From Perognathus longimembris pacificus (Eukaryota; Chordata; Mammalia; Rodentia; Heteromyidae), in contig NC_063173.1 of the NCBI RefSeq assembly GCF_023159225.1, positions 8,160,852-8,224,851 of the forward strand: 64,000 bases of DNA, read 5' to 3'. Numbering within the stretch: position 1 is the first letter of the stretch; every line of letters starts with the position of its first letter. Under the pieces are notes generated by a model. It had not been told where the DNA came from. It made no database searches and was given only the letters and a program-made list of their open reading frames with translations. The position numbers and the translations under genes were made by a program. Of the stretch, positions 24,005 through 35,269 are shown in pieces.

Positions 24005-24230
24005 TGCTGGGCACTGGTGGCTCAGGCCAGTAATCCCAGCTACTTAAGAGGATGAGATCTAAAAGTCACAGTTCAAAGCCAGCCCAGGCAGAAAAGTCCC
24101 CATGAATCTCTTATCTCCAATTAACCCCTCAAAAAACCAGAAGTGGCACTGTGGCTCAAAGTGGTAGAGCTCTACCCTTGAGCGAAAGAGCTCAGGGACA
24201 TCGCCTAGACCCTGAGTTCAAACCCTACAA
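24005..24230 (+). mobile_element. 7SL-Geo SINE
   Basis: gctgggcactggtggctcag start, linker atctccaattaacc, Geo to gagttcaaaccctac. Head-to-head with the previous copy. Confidence 0.92.
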
Positions 24231-24627
24231 TCAACAACAGCAAAATAATTTTCATTCTGCAAAGTGGAGAGAGGGCTTCTTTCCCAAGGGGGTTAAGCTC
24301 AATGACAACAAACCAGAAATTTAAGAGCCTATACCACAATCTTTGCCTTGTCCATGTGGGTGTCCCCAAAATATAAAACAATCTTCCAGGACATCAATAT
24401 TTACTAATACTTATTCAAATACTTTGGGGGAGTGAAACTATGTTTATGTTAGACATGAAATCAAATGGGGGAAATACCTAAGTTCTTAAAACAGTTTTCA
24501 GGCAGGTCAGAGCTGATCTGACCTATACCCCAGCTGAGCTCCCAGGACACCTGGTGTTCCTTCCCACTGAAGCTCTTCTTTGAGGAAAGTTGGGAAGCTC
24601 AAAGATAAACAGGGCCTCTTAAATTAC

Positions 24628-24629
<2 letters not shown>

Positions 24630-24665
<36 letters not shown>
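24630..24665. repeat. (AC)n microsatellite
   Basis: About 17 AC units just upstream of a minus-strand IDL-Geo copy. Confidence 0.97.
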
Positions 24666-24668
<3 letters not shown>

Positions 24669-24679
24669 TTTGTGAACTC

Positions 24680-24859
24680 TTTTGCCAGTCCTGGGCCTTG
24701 AACTCAGGCCCTGAGCACTGTCTCTGGCTTCTCTTTGCTCAAGGCTAGCACTCTACCACTTCAACCACAGCGCCACTTCTGGCATTTTCTATATATGTGG
24801 TGCTGGGGAATCAAACCCAGTGCTTCATGTATATGAGGCGAGCCATATTCCCAGCCCCC
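24680..24859 (-). mobile_element. IDL-Geo SINE
   Basis: ttgccagtcctgggccttga to tattcccagcccc. The ID head has a deletion (ccactagg region missing). Confidence 0.92.
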
Positions 24860-25159
24860 CTCCCCCCCCCATTTTGAGAGAGCTATACACTTGTTAAAAC
24901 CAAGTTACTTTTCAAGTTAGTTTATTGAAGTCAAATTTCTTTGCATAGACTATTTCTTTTAAAAACTCCTTATAAAACACATGGTAGCAAATATTTTTAG
25001 AGAAATATGGAAGGTACAGGACATAGCTCACCCTACTGGCCTCGCCCAAAGTGATGAAACCCCTGGCTAACTGGCCTTATGGATTTTGAAGACAGAACAC
25101 AGGCTGTATCTTAGCTGCCTCCCTTTTCAATAGGGCAGCAGACCACCGCAGCACAAAGG

Positions 25160-25440
25160 TGCTAATTCATTCATTCCACACATGTTTATTGAGTGGAGGT
25201 TGAAAAGGGCTTCATAGGAGACAGTGGGTCTCATTCAAAAGCCAACGGTCAATTCTAACGGATCAGAGGTGGACAATCAATCTTTCATTAGACCCCAAAC
25301 CACTTCTAGGATAAAGCAAATAGGGCCTCTGCCCCGCTCACATTCTAGCAGCTGGGCCCCATCCCATAGGCCTTCTGGAACAGGACCCCAGCTGAGAGCC
25401 CAAAGCAGCCAATGAGTCCCTTCAGAATAACTGAAACTCC
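25160..25440 (+). mobile_element. Possible L2 fragment
   Basis: ttcattcattccacacatgt, then ttattgagtggaggt and ctctgccccgctcacattct are decayed L2-like phrases in the right order. Weak. Confidence 0.4.
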
Positions 25441-25589
25441 AGCACTATAAATACCCGGCACCTCTACAATGTGTGAAACAGTGTCTGACAACTGGTGCAG
25501 AGCTCAAAGTGTCAGTTTTGTTATTGTTATTTCAGGTTGGCCTACCTCAAGAAGTGCAAAGAAAGTAGAAACATTCCAAGTTTTATAGA

Positions 25590-25765
25590 CTGAATTTGAA
25601 TCCGTTATGCCATTCACTTGAGTGACTCAGAAAAGCGGTCTTTCTGAGCCCGTTTGTAAAATAGGTATACTGTATACCACACGAGACGCAGCTCTGTGAG
25701 AATTTAGGCTCTATTATACACAGAACAGTGCCCGGTTCACAGTAAGTGCTCAATAAGAGGTAGTC
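25590..25765 (+). mobile_element. MIR
   Basis: gagcccgtttgtaaaatagg, then cacagaacagtgcccggttc and agtaagtgctcaataag. Clear MIR 3' half. Confidence 0.75.
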
Positions 25766-26095
25766 AAAACATCATTCTGCCCTCTTCCCTTCCCTCCTTC
25801 CTGGCCACTGTTGCTGGGCCCTAGAATCTGATTTCACCCAGATGCACACTAGGGATCAGGCAGGACAGAACTCGGCGGGGAAGAAGCTAGGGAGTGGGCA
25901 CTGCCGGGATCTACACAAAGTGATTGAACTCCTTAACAACTCTTGACCAGCCTCCTCTTTCTGGCTGCTCTGGCAGATGGCAGGGGACACCACAGTGGCT
26001 GGGAATGGCTGCCAAAAAAGAAAAAAAAGAAAAAAGAAAGAAGAAGAAGGGACAGGAAGTTGGACAGCGGTTTGAATACATTCCACCTTCCAGTG

Positions 26096-26122
26096 TGTCT
26101 GTCTGTCTGTCTGTCTGTCTGT
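26096..26122. repeat. (TCTG)n microsatellite
   Basis: Six to seven tetranucleotide units just upstream of CpG island 1. A purine run lies at 26015-26052. Confidence 0.93.
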
Positions 26123-26559
26123 CGCCCGGCTAGGCCTCCCTGGTGCGCCTCTGCCAGGCTATGATTCAGTCTCTTCTTATCTGAGGCTTCCATCGCAACC
26201 CAGAGCCCAGTGCCCCCGAGGCTGCTGGGTACAAACCAGCAGGACTTTGCATGGAGGCAGGAAGGGGAGCCCCTCACAGTCCAAGGGGTGCATGGAGGGC
26301 GGGGGGCGGGGAGGGGGAGAAAGGAAAGGGAAGAGGGAGGAGGAGGCAGAATGGGTGCAAGAGACCCACTTGCCACGTGCTGCTGGGACAGTGGGCTTTG
26401 CGCTTGGAAAGGCGATAAATCACACTCCGTGGGGAGCAGTCTGCGTGCAAGGTGGGGGGGGAACCCCAAAACCCATTGGTTTGTTTTCAAAGAAGTCATC
26501 AGCCCCTCCCCTCCCCTCCCCTTCATCCCACCTGCCCGAACACTCGTCCTCCAGCTGAG

Positions 26560-27260
26560 CTACCTGGGGCAGGGACTTCGCAGCCACGGGTCCGGTCAGC
26601 CCTTGAAAGCCGCCCCCCGCCCCCAGCTTGCTAGCCCAGCAGACCCCCCCCCCCCACGCCTACCCGGCGCCCCAGCTTCTCAAGGGATGGGGGGTGTGGT
26701 CAGGGGCCGCAGAGGGGGAAGTTGAGGAACGAAGCTCCCCGGGAAGCCCCGGGCTGGGGCCCGCCCCGCTCCCCCGCCGCCCGCCGCCCGCTGCCCGCGC
26801 GTTACCTTCCCGCCCGCTCTCCGCGCTGCGCGCCCCGGCCGGCCTCACCGGGTTCCCCCAGCGGCTGTCAGCGCCCGGCCGGCGGAGTGCGGGCTCGGCC
26901 CAGCGCGAGGGTGGGCGGGGCTGCTCCTGGAAGCCCAGCCAATGGCAGGGGCCCTGGCAGCCCCGCCCCGCCCCCGCGCCCCGGGGCCCCGCCCCCGCGC
27001 CCCGGGGCCCCGCCCCCGCGCCCCGGGGCCCCGCCCCCTGGGAAGCCCTGACCCTTCTCAAGGGAAAGAACGTTTGCACAGGAAAGCAAGGCTGCTCATC
27101 TTCTTCGGAAAATCGCTGAGCATTAAGGGTGTGGAGCCTCTCCACGCCAAGGGCACTGACAGCCACCGGCGGCCCGGTGCGCTCGAGGCGGGAGCTGCCC
27201 TGCCCTCCCTCCATCGGCCTGACACCGGGGCCAGCCCGGGCCTCACCTCGGGGATTAGTG
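26560..27260 (-). promoter_or_regulatory. CpG island 1, candidate promoter reading left (possible SYTL2 5' end)
   Basis: Very GC- and CpG-rich. It has several GC boxes (for example gggcgggg at 26912), a CCAAT at 26939-26943, and a 21 bp GC-box array at 26976-27038. On the minus strand two strong donor sequences lie just left of the CCAAT: ggaag/gtaac (exon edge 26806) and acccg/gtgag (exon edge 26849). A third, ccgag/gtgagg, lies near 27247. This fits a short noncoding first exon transcribed leftward from about 26.86-26.9 kb. The human order places SYTL2 on the minus strand, head-to-head with CCDC83, which is why I suggest SYTL2, but I see no SYTL2 coding exon. The long frames across the island on both strands are products of GC content. 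Confidence 0.6.
26976..27038. repeat. Perfect 3 x 21 bp tandem array of GC boxes
   Basis: Three identical 21-base units starting at 26976, 26997 and 27018. Each carries a consensus Sp1 site (ggggcgggg on the minus strand) and the palindrome ccccgggg. A partial GC-box unit precedes the array at 26961. The 21 bp step is close to two helical turns, so the sites face the same side of the DNA. Confidence 0.93.
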
Positions 27261-27579
27261 ATGTCTCTCCCACTGAAGTCCACCTTTTGGTTCTCCCAGT
27301 TTTTTTCCCCTTCTTTCCGAATTTCAAATGCTGATCAGTGCTATTCGGTGCTGGGTACAGGGCTGCTAACCAGGCCAGGACTCTGCATGCTAAGAAGCTA
27401 AGGTGCCTTCGGTACCCTCCGCCCAACTTTTGATTCTGATAGGTCCCAGGAGAGAGCACTGGGGATGAAGGAGCACCAAGACATGCCTGCACCTTGTCTT
27501 TAAAGAAATACCTTTGTTTATGTAACCATAACGTATCTGCACATCACCTTTATAATAACAATAAAAAAGTCTAAAAAAC

Positions 27580-27599
27580 ACACACACACACACACACAC
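27580..27599. repeat. (CA)n microsatellite
   Basis: About ten CA units. Confidence 0.93.
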
Positions 27600-27603
27600 C
27601 TTT

Positions 27604-27693
27604 GCCAGCTGAACACTGGTGGCTCAGTGAAGCTTTGAACACAAAAACAAAAGATAGAGCCCTGGCCCTGAGTCCAAGCCCTAGAACTGGCAG
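27604..27693 (+). mobile_element. 7SL-Geo SINE with large internal deletion
   Basis: gctgaacactggtggctcag start joined to the Geo end gccctgagtccaagccctag. Confidence 0.75.
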
Positions 27694-27722
27694 AAGGAGG
27701 AGGAGGGGAAGGGGGGTGGGAG

Positions 27723-27872
27723 GGGGCTGGGAATGTGGCTTAGTGGTAGAGTGCTTGCCTAGCATGCATGAAGCCCTGGGTTCCATTCCTCAGTGTCACA
27801 TAAACAGAAAATCTGGAAGTGGCGCTGGGGCTCAAGTGGTAGAGTGCTAGCCTTGAGCAAAAGAAGCTCATG
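27723..27872 (+). mobile_element. IDL-Geo SINE, older subfamily, 3'-truncated
   Basis: ggggctgggaatgtggctta, then gagtgcttgcctagcatgca. The Geo part stops after gagcaaaagaagctcatg. Confidence 0.9.
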
Positions 27873-27879
27873 AAAAAAA

Positions 27880-28025
27880 TAAGCTACCTTTGGCTCATGC
27901 CTGTGATCTGGGGATCACGGTTCAAAACTGGAAGTGGCACAGTGGCTCAAAGGGGTAGAGCACTAGCCTTGAGCTCAAGAGCTCACAGACAGCACCTAGG
28001 CCCACAGTTCAAGCCAGGCCCAACA
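27880..28025 (+). mobile_element. 7SL-Geo SINE with internal deletion
   Basis: ttggctcatgcctgtgatct joined to Geo (gtggcacagtggctcaaagg). The linker is lost. Confidence 0.85.
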
Positions 28026-28090
28026 AAAAAGGAAGGAAGAAAGGGAGGGAGGGAGGGAGGGAGGGGGGAGGGAAAGAAGGTGGAAGGGAA
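28026..28090. repeat. GGGA/GGAA-rich tract
   Basis: Purine tail of the preceding SINE. Confidence 0.9.
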
Positions 28091-28188
28091 AGATCATTAC
28101 AATAATGATCACTACAAAAAATATCATTACTATAAAGGGTGTACAAAAATGTCACATGAACACTTTGGGGGAAGAAGAAAAAGAAGGT

Positions 28189-28189
28189 G

Positions 28190-28220
<31 letters not shown>
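28189..28220. repeat. (GT)n microsatellite
   Basis: About 15 GT units at the tail end of a minus-strand Geo SINE. Confidence 0.95.
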
Positions 28221-28447
28221 ATTGGCATGGGGCCTTGAACTCAAGGCTTTGCCCTCTGGCTTGGCTTTTTGACTCAAGGCTGGTGCTCTATAAAACTCGA
28301 GCCACAACTCCACTTCTGGCTTTTTGCCAGTTAATTGGAAGTAAGACTCTCATGGACTTTTCTTCCCTGGCTAGCTTCCAACTGCTATCCTCAGATCTCA
28401 TCCTCCTGAGGATCTAGGATTACAGGCATAAACCACTAGCTCCGGAC
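28221..28447 (-). mobile_element. 7SL-Geo SINE
   Basis: ggcatggggccttgaactca to aaaccactagctccgg, linker gccagttaattggaagtaag. Confidence 0.92.
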
Positions 28448-28939
28448 TCCACGGTTGTTCTTGAAGAAGGAGGAAAGTAAGGAGTTGGTTACATACTGGA
28501 AGAATAACCATGCCTGCCTTGTTGAGGGAAGCAAGCCTTCTGTACCCTATTGATAATGGCTGCTGGAGAATGACCTTAAGCTAGGGAGTGCCAGGAACCC
28601 AAATAGTTTTCGTATCTCACTTTTGTTGTTGATTGCCCCTGACTGGGTTAAGAAGCTCACCACTCCCTGCCACTCTCCAGCCCCGAGGGCGGGCATGGGG
28701 GGGGGGGGCGGGTTGCTCATCTGGGGACGCCTTGCATCACCTGGAACACAATGGAAGGAACTCAAAGCTTGCTACCCCAAAGCCACTCCTCCCCTGGAGA
28801 CAGCGACACCCACCCTAGAGGGCTGGCGTCAGGATCATCACTACAGGCTCATGGACGGACAATGTTTGGGAGACATTTTGGGGCAGTCTTCTTGATTCTC
28901 AAAGAACCCCCAAGGAGCTCAAAGAAAAGGAGCTCTGAC

Positions 28940-29120
28940 GCCAAAGGGCCCAAATCCAAACACTGGCTCCATCAGTGTCTTATAAAACTTTATGCCAATT
29001 ACCCAACTTTACAGTGATTCAATTTGCTCACTCATGAGAAAGACAATCATTATGCTCCTCTCTCGGGGTGACTCTGAGGCGTCAGTGAGAACCTATGTGT
29101 GCTTAGCATAGTGTCCTGCA
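28940..29120 (+). mobile_element. MIR
   Basis: Decayed MIR with ending gcttagcatagtgtcctgca. Confidence 0.6.
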
Positions 29121-29239
29121 TACAGAAAACTCTAAAGAAGCCATAGTCGGCATGATCATTTCAAGGCAGTACCTAGAGGACAAAGTTACACTTCAAACTG
29201 GGTTGCACATAAGTGACAATGAACTTCGTAGGATTGCAT

Positions 29240-29450
29240 GTTGATAATGAAGGCAAAGGCTATAAGATAGGAACCATGGATGGAGTTAGGGATGAAATGT
29301 TGGTTCTACCAGGGAACTCGCTGGGTGACTTTGAACATGTCACTTCCCCTGTGTAAGAGACCATTTATACAACAGAAGCGGTCATATTACCTGTAGCACT
29401 TAGCACTCTGCCTCGCCTAAGGAATTCTCTCAATCCATGTCAGTCAACAG
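29240..29450 (+). mobile_element. MIR
   Basis: ggttctaccagggaactcgc, then tgggtgactttgaacatgtc, acttcccctgtgtaaga. MIR core order. Confidence 0.7.
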
Positions 29451-29459
29451 CATGACAAT

Positions 29460-31100
29460 GAATGGAAGAGAATTCTTACAGGTTTTGAAAAGGGTAGAGT
29501 AAACCTAACAGTAATCCCAGAAGAAAGCTAAAACAAAAGGTATAAATGTTGGTGTTGAGGGAGCTTCGACACCGGTGGTGAGAAGCCTGGGCTCTGATTT
29601 TCCAGATGAAAGTGAGTAATTTAAATCTGGGGCCTCCTATCTGAACAAGGAGACAGTTCTCAGCTCTTCCACAAGGGTGGAATGCCAGGAGGCTGCGGCT
29701 TTCAGAGGAGAACGTGGAGTGCGGCCTCTGAATCAGTCTTGCAAACTGGTTAGTAAGTCAATAATTATCGGGCTGGGGGGGGGGGATGGGCTTGGTTTGA
29801 ATGGTTAGGTTTGAATTATCCAGCCCCTCATTGTTTTTTCCCTTGTACTCAAAGCCTCTAGGATCTTGACAAGCTATCTTCTTTAAGCTACATTCCCAGC
29901 CCCTCTGTCTTCCATTTCAGCATCAGGAATATTCTCATGCATCAAATACCATGTGATTCCACATCCCTAGATGGAATGGAATAACTCTTGTAGCCTCTTT
30001 ACCCGCCATGTTCCTCAACCATTGTCTTGCTGTTGATTTCATTGTGTCTTCTAGTCAGTTGTCTCAGTATCTGCCACTGCCTATAGTCTTAAAGCTCATT
30101 CATTTCAGCAGCATTTTCTCTTTTGCATTTCTCACCACTTCCATTCTTTTCCTTATCTCATATTTTCCCAAACGACTTCTATACCATAGTACTCAACAGA
30201 TGTCTGTTAAGTTACATTGGCAGACAGCTTCTTCTCATCTATTGCAGAAAGCAACATATTTGCCACCATGGAAAAAAAAAGTAAGAGACCCTTCCTTTTA
30301 AGGATATGACTTTGTCTTCATGCTATGTAGATTTATAACTTCTTTCCCACTAAAAATTGTAGCTATTGCTAAAATGCTGGATAATTACATCTAGTGTGGT
30401 ACTGTGGTTAGATGACTTATAGCACTAAGTATCAAATGTACAGCATTTAGAACATAATTTAATCATGGTACTGGGTCACCAAAGCAAGAATTTGGTTTTC
30501 TAAATAATTTGTAAATGCTGACTATCTTTTTAACTTTGGAAATACAAAACTTTTGGCTCTGAATCAAATTGTGTTAGCAATCTCTCTGCAGTCTTTAATA
30601 ATGTCTCACATTTCTACGGGGCTTTGTATTTTTCAAAGGCCTTTCAATTTGGTTATCTTGTTTGATCTTCACATCAATCCCTTGATGAAGGGCAGCTACT
30701 ACTATGGGCATTTACAGATGAAAACAAGAAAGACTGGAGAGAATCAGGCCCTGATACCCAGGCCAAATGAAAAACTAACAACAAAATCAAGTTACAACCT
30801 GGAGATTAGCTCTACCAGAGATATGTCCACAAAAACTGGAACACCATTATTTATCATCTTTATAAGCAATGACCATAGGCAGACACATGTCTTAACTTAT
30901 GCTCATGTGTATATGCTTTCATACACAGTTCTTTTAAAAGATCATGTCTCTGATATGAATGTACAATAATCATTATTTATTACAACAGTGCCTTTCACCT
31001 GTTCATGCTAACAGATATTCCTACACTAATTATACATTATTTAAATCTGTAGGTTTACCCAGTGTTATACAACAAATATTTCTTCATCTTAAAAAGAAAG
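29460..31100. other. Unique sequence with an old ID-like fragment and a MIR
   Basis: 29840-29902 ends cattcccagcccc like a reversed ID head. 30640-30765 is a reverse MIR (tcttgtttgatcttcacatc, then tttacagatgaaaac). A G run lies at 29775-29785. Otherwise no feature; the 97- and 138-codon frames here have no recognised family. Confidence 0.5.
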
Positions 31101-31164
31101 TTACTTCAAAAACTAGAGTTGGGCACTAGTAAGTGCAATGCCCTGAATTCAAATTCCAGTACTT

Positions 31165-31166
<2 letters not shown>

Positions 31167-31220
<54 letters not shown>
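31167..31220. repeat. (AG)n microsatellite
   Basis: About 27 pure AG units at the end of a short SINE remnant (31120-31166, ctgaattcaaattccagtac). Confidence 0.97.
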
Positions 31221-31226
<6 letters not shown>

Positions 31227-31576
31227 TAGACCTCCTACTTATATAAGGCTCCTAGAATGGTCAAATACAGATATTTTTTATTTATTTACTTATTTTTGAA
31301 ATTCAATGTACTTAAGAGCCTCTCTATGCTTACCTTGAAAGAGGAGACAGTGAACTATAGGAGATTCTTAATCTTTGGTAATAATCCCAAACAGGGCTCG
31401 TGTTTATGTACTGAAGCAAGATCCCAGTAATCTCAGGATATTGTTGCAGCTATGGCTCTGCTTCCTACCTGCCAGGTACTGGAGTCAATGCTTTAATAGT
31501 CATTACTTCATATCTCAAAGTGGTTACAGCTAAGAAAGCAAGTTACAGAAAATTACCTGACCATCTCAGCGGAGAG

Positions 31577-31790
31577 CTGGGTACAGTAGTCCGTGCCTGT
31601 TAGCCCAGCTACAGTGAGAAGTATAACATAGGCTTCCTGCCTAACACCCAGCAGGAAGTGAGTCCCTATCTCAAAAATAACAAGCAGGAAATAGGGTTGC
31701 AGTTATGACTCATGGGTAAGAGTGCCTGCCTGTATGTCTGTGTGCCAAGGATGAGGCCCTGAGTTCAAACCCAGTAACCATCAAAAAGTA
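31577..31790 (+). mobile_element. Old 7SL + tRNA-Ala-like SINE
   Basis: agctgggtacagtagtccgt start. The right unit ggttgcagttatgactcatg, then gagtgcctgcctgta, ends gagttcaaacccagtaacc. It lacks the Geo insertion. Confidence 0.75.
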
Positions 31791-31969
31791 AATAAATAAA
31801 AAGTGACTAATGTTGCTTGAAATGATGTGCTATATAAATATAACATATAGTTCATCAATAATATTTGTGTAAATGACATGTTAAAATGACAGTATTGGGG
31901 ATACATTGAATTAAATAAAATATATTCTAAATTTTTTTTAACTTTGTTTTGTGTGTGGCTTCTAGAACT

Positions 31970-32191
31970 TTTTTCTAGTCCTACGGCTTGAACTCAGAGC
32001 CTGGACACTTTTCCCTGAACTTTTTCAAGGCTAGTGCCTTACCACTTGGGCCACAGTTCTACGTCTGGCTTTTTTGGAAGTTTATTAGAGATGAGAGTCT
32101 CATGGACTTTCCTAAAAGGACAAGCTTCAAAGCCATGGTCTTCAAATCTCAGCCTCTTGAGTAGCTAGGCATGAGCCACTGGGGCCCAGCT
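31970..32191 (-). mobile_element. 7SL-Geo SINE
   Basis: ctagtcctacggcttgaact to gagccactggggcccagc. Confidence 0.92.
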
Positions 32192-32699
32192 AACCTTTTA
32201 AGTTCAGTATGTGGCTCACATGATGTTCTATTGGGTAGGATTGCTCAAGGTTGATGAGACTACTTTGTCCATCTGTTTTCCTACTTGAAAGAAGATTTAA
32301 CCTCGGCTTTCCATTGTCTTTGTGGCAAGTTCTTTTTCTTCTCCTTCCCACCACTGTGCCATGGTGGCAGGGCCTTTTAAGTATCATGTACAAGATAAGG
32401 CAGACATAGTGAAAGAGCTAACTATCCTCCATTAGCTACTCTGCTTTAGAACTCAAGGTGCAGTAATGACAAAATATTGTCTTTGCTCCTGACTGTTCTT
32501 CCCCATGTACAAAGGGTTCTTGATGCACATACACTGAACACTAGGTTGCCTGCGGTGGACAAAATATGATTGCTTCTCCTTGGTTCACTCGTACACTTCA
32601 CTGCATGGTCATTAGGTATCTAGCATATCACTCATGACAAATTCAAAGACAAACCAGATTACTAGTCTGCTGTTGATTTTCTTTCAAACCCATGTTAGT

Positions 32700-32895
32700 T
32701 TAGCCAGGTACTGGTGCCTTAAGCCTATGAGCCAAGCTACTCGGGAAGCCAGCTGGGGAAGGAAAGTCCACGAGACTCTTACCTCTAACCACTAAAAAGC
32801 CAGAACTAGGGGTGTGGCTCAAGCAGTAGAGCTCCACCTTTGAACAACAACAACAAAAAAAGCCAAACAAGAGTGCAAGGCCCTGAGCTCAAATA
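32700..32895 (+). mobile_element. 7SL-Geo SINE with deletion
   Basis: tagccaggtactggtgcctt start, then gtgtggctcaagcagtagag. A CAA run sits in the middle of the Geo monomer. Confidence 0.85.
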
Positions 32896-33127
32896 CACAC
32901 ACAGTTTATTTTTTCACTTACCATGATAGGCATCATGAAAGAATGAAAAATCTCTAAACCAGAAATGATAAGGCCCAGAATCTAGTCCTGATTTTATGTG
33001 AAATTAGCAAATCTCTTTTCCAAATGTCAGGTGTTTCCATCTATAAAATTGAAAAGAATAAAAATATCTACTTTGTCTATTGTGAAAATAAAAGAGCAAA
33101 AATGGTCACCTATAAATTACTTTTTTG

Positions 33128-33164
<37 letters not shown>
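33128..33164. repeat. (TA)n plus T run
   Basis: About 11 TA units followed by 14 T, the tail of the next minus-strand SINE. Confidence 0.95.
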
Positions 33165-33389
33165 CTGGAGTAGGTCTTGAACTCTGCACCTAGGCGCTGG
33201 CCCTGAGTTCTTCAGCTCAAGGCTAGTGTGTTACCACTTGAGACACAGCACCACTTCCAATTTTCTGGTGGTTAATTGGAAATAAGAGTCTCACAGATTT
33301 TCCTGCCCCGGCTGGCTTTGAGCCGTGATCCTCAGATCTCAGCCTCCTGAGTAGCTAGGATTACAGGCATGAGCCACTTGCACCTGTCT
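33165..33389 (-). mobile_element. 7SL-Geo SINE
   Basis: ggagtaggtcttgaactctg to gagccacttgcacctgtc. Confidence 0.92.
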
Positions 33390-33497
33390 TTTTTACATGT
33401 TTTGAGACAAGGTCTCAGGACTGTAGTCTAGTCAGGTTTAACTGACTTTTAACTGTCTTTGCCTCCTGAGATGTGTGCACCACCATTCTTGGCTTAC
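33390..33497 (-). mobile_element. 7SL/B1-like monomer, old
   Basis: tttgagacaaggtctcagga to gcaccaccattcttggctta, reversed B1-like unit. Confidence 0.6.
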
Positions 33498-33499
33498 AA

Positions 33500-33620
33500 A
33501 GTATTGTCTCTTACTTATTAAAAGGCATTAAGAGTCAGTAGATTTAGCTTCTCTTTGGGGCCCTGCTAACATCAGAGAGTCATTTAACCTTTCAGGACTC
33601 AATGTCCTTTTCTCTAAAGC
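33500..33620 (+). mobile_element. MIR fragment
   Basis: agagagtcatttaacctttc, then aggactcaatgtccttttct. MIR core. Confidence 0.6.
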
Positions 33621-33692
33621 TCGACTGAATAGATTCCACGTCTCTTCTAGATCAAAATCCCAGGTTTTAAGAATTTATTTAAAAAAATTGAA

Positions 33693-33922
33693 CACAGGGC
33701 ACCAGTGGCTCATACCTATAATCCTAGCTACTCAGGAGGCCAAGATCTGTGGACTGTGGTTCAAAACCAGCCTGGGCAGAAAAGTACCCATGGATACTTA
33801 TCTCCAACAAACTATCAGAAAAGCTGGAAGTGGCACTGTGGCTCAAGTGGTAGAGTGCTAGCTTTGAGCACAAAGAAGCTCAGGGACAGCACCCAGGCCC
33901 TAAGTTCAAGCCTCACAACTAA
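33693..33922 (+). mobile_element. 7SL-Geo SINE
   Basis: agggcaccagtggctcatac start, Geo to gttcaagcctcacaact. Confidence 0.92.
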
Positions 33923-34299
33923 CAAAAAAAAATTGTTTTTGGCAGTACCATGGTTGAACTCATGGTCTCACAGTTGTTATGCAAGCACTCTGCCACTTGA
34001 GTCGTATCTGAAGCAAAGTACTTATGTTGACCAAAGTCATATTTCCCATGTCAGTCCTCTTGCCACAAACCTTATAAGATTTGAATGCATAAAATCTTTG
34101 GAACTTTCCTTACTTGTTTACGGAAAAATCTCTGCTTCCGGTTATTTTACAGGATCTTGCCCTGTGTATCTTTAAGACCCCAAACCAAAGAGCAAAATAT
34201 TAAAGGCATTTAAAACAACAGTTTTAGTTACCTATTAGCATGTAGCATACCCTTCCAAAAGGGTGGCTAAAATGAGGTATCAATTCCCTCAATTCTGTG

Positions 34300-34460
34300 G
34301 GTGGGGTTTCTGATACACAAGATGGGTTGAGGCCAGTCCAGGTACAAAGCAAGACCTGCCTTGAAAATAATCAGTGTAAAAAGGGGATGGAGCATGGCTC
34401 AAGTGGTAGAGTGCCAACTTACAAGGCCCTGAACTCAATGCCCAGAACCATCAAAATCAT
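34300..34460 (+). mobile_element. Old tRNA-Ala-like SINE remnant
   Basis: ggagcatggctcaagtggta, then gagtgccaacttacaaggcc. tRNA-like without the Geo insertion; the left part is decayed. Confidence 0.55.
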
Positions 34461-34467
34461 AAATAAG

Positions 34468-34708
34468 CCAAGTGCCAATGGCTCACTTCTGTAATCCTAG
34501 CTACTCAGGAGGCTGAGATCTGAGGACCTCGGTTTGAAGCCAGCCAGAGTAAAAACGTCCATGAAACTCTTTAAGTTCCTGTTCACTACCAAAAAAGCTG
34601 GAAGTAGAGCTGTGGCTCAAGTGGTAGAGGACAAGCCTTGAGCAAAAGAAGCTCAGGGACAGTGCCCAGGCCCTGAGTTCAAGCCTCAGGACTGGCACAC
34701 ACACAAAC
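34468..34708 (+). mobile_element. 7SL-Geo SINE
   Basis: agccaagtgccaatggctca start, Geo to gcctcaggactggcacac with a CA-to-A tail that received the next insertion. Confidence 0.92.
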
Positions 34709-34723
34709 AAAAAATAAGCCAGG

Positions 34724-34915
34724 GGCTGGAAATATGGCCTAGTGGCAAGAGTGCTTGCCTCCTACACATGAAGCTCTCAGTTCGATTCCCCAGCACCACA
34801 TATATGGAAAACGGCCAGAAGGGGCGCTGTGGCTCAGGTGGCAGAGTGCTAGCCTTGAGCGGGAAGAAACCAGGGATGGTGCTCAGGCCCTGAGTCCAAG
34901 GCCCAGGACTGGCCA
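34724..34915 (+). mobile_element. IDL-Geo SINE, young, inserted at the tail of another SINE
   Basis: ggggctggaaatatggccta head, Geo with gaaggggcgctgtggctcag. Duplication aaaaaataagcca on both sides. Confidence 0.94.
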
Positions 34916-35269
34916 AAAAAAATAAGCCAACTGTAGAGATACAAATGTAAGATGATAGTAGAGTCCTTGCCTTTGAGAAACTTTCCATGCATGCCAGAAG
35001 TCCATTGATCCAACGAGTTTGTTGAATGCTATACCGGGTCCCGGCTAGGAGGGGGTCGGGCTGTAAACGGTGCGGGAATGAAGCATGTTCTCAGAAGTCT
35101 ACATTCCAGTGAGAGAATCAGAGAAAAAATGAGTGATTGTGCAACATTGGTCACTATTTCAGACTCAAGTGTACACTATTTCAGACTAAGACACGTCTTT
35201 TTATTATCTTTAGTTATACAAAGGAGTCTCAATTCAACAGGGCAGTTTATAAGTACAATGCTTCAAGAG

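Noticed and set aside
25933..26526. 197-codon minus-strand frame
   Set aside because: Crosses a TCTG microsatellite and a purine run; low-complexity and without domain.
26628..27334. Overlapping frames of 100-207 codons in CpG island 1
   Set aside because: They occur on both strands in several frames at once and reflect GC-box repeats, not a protein.
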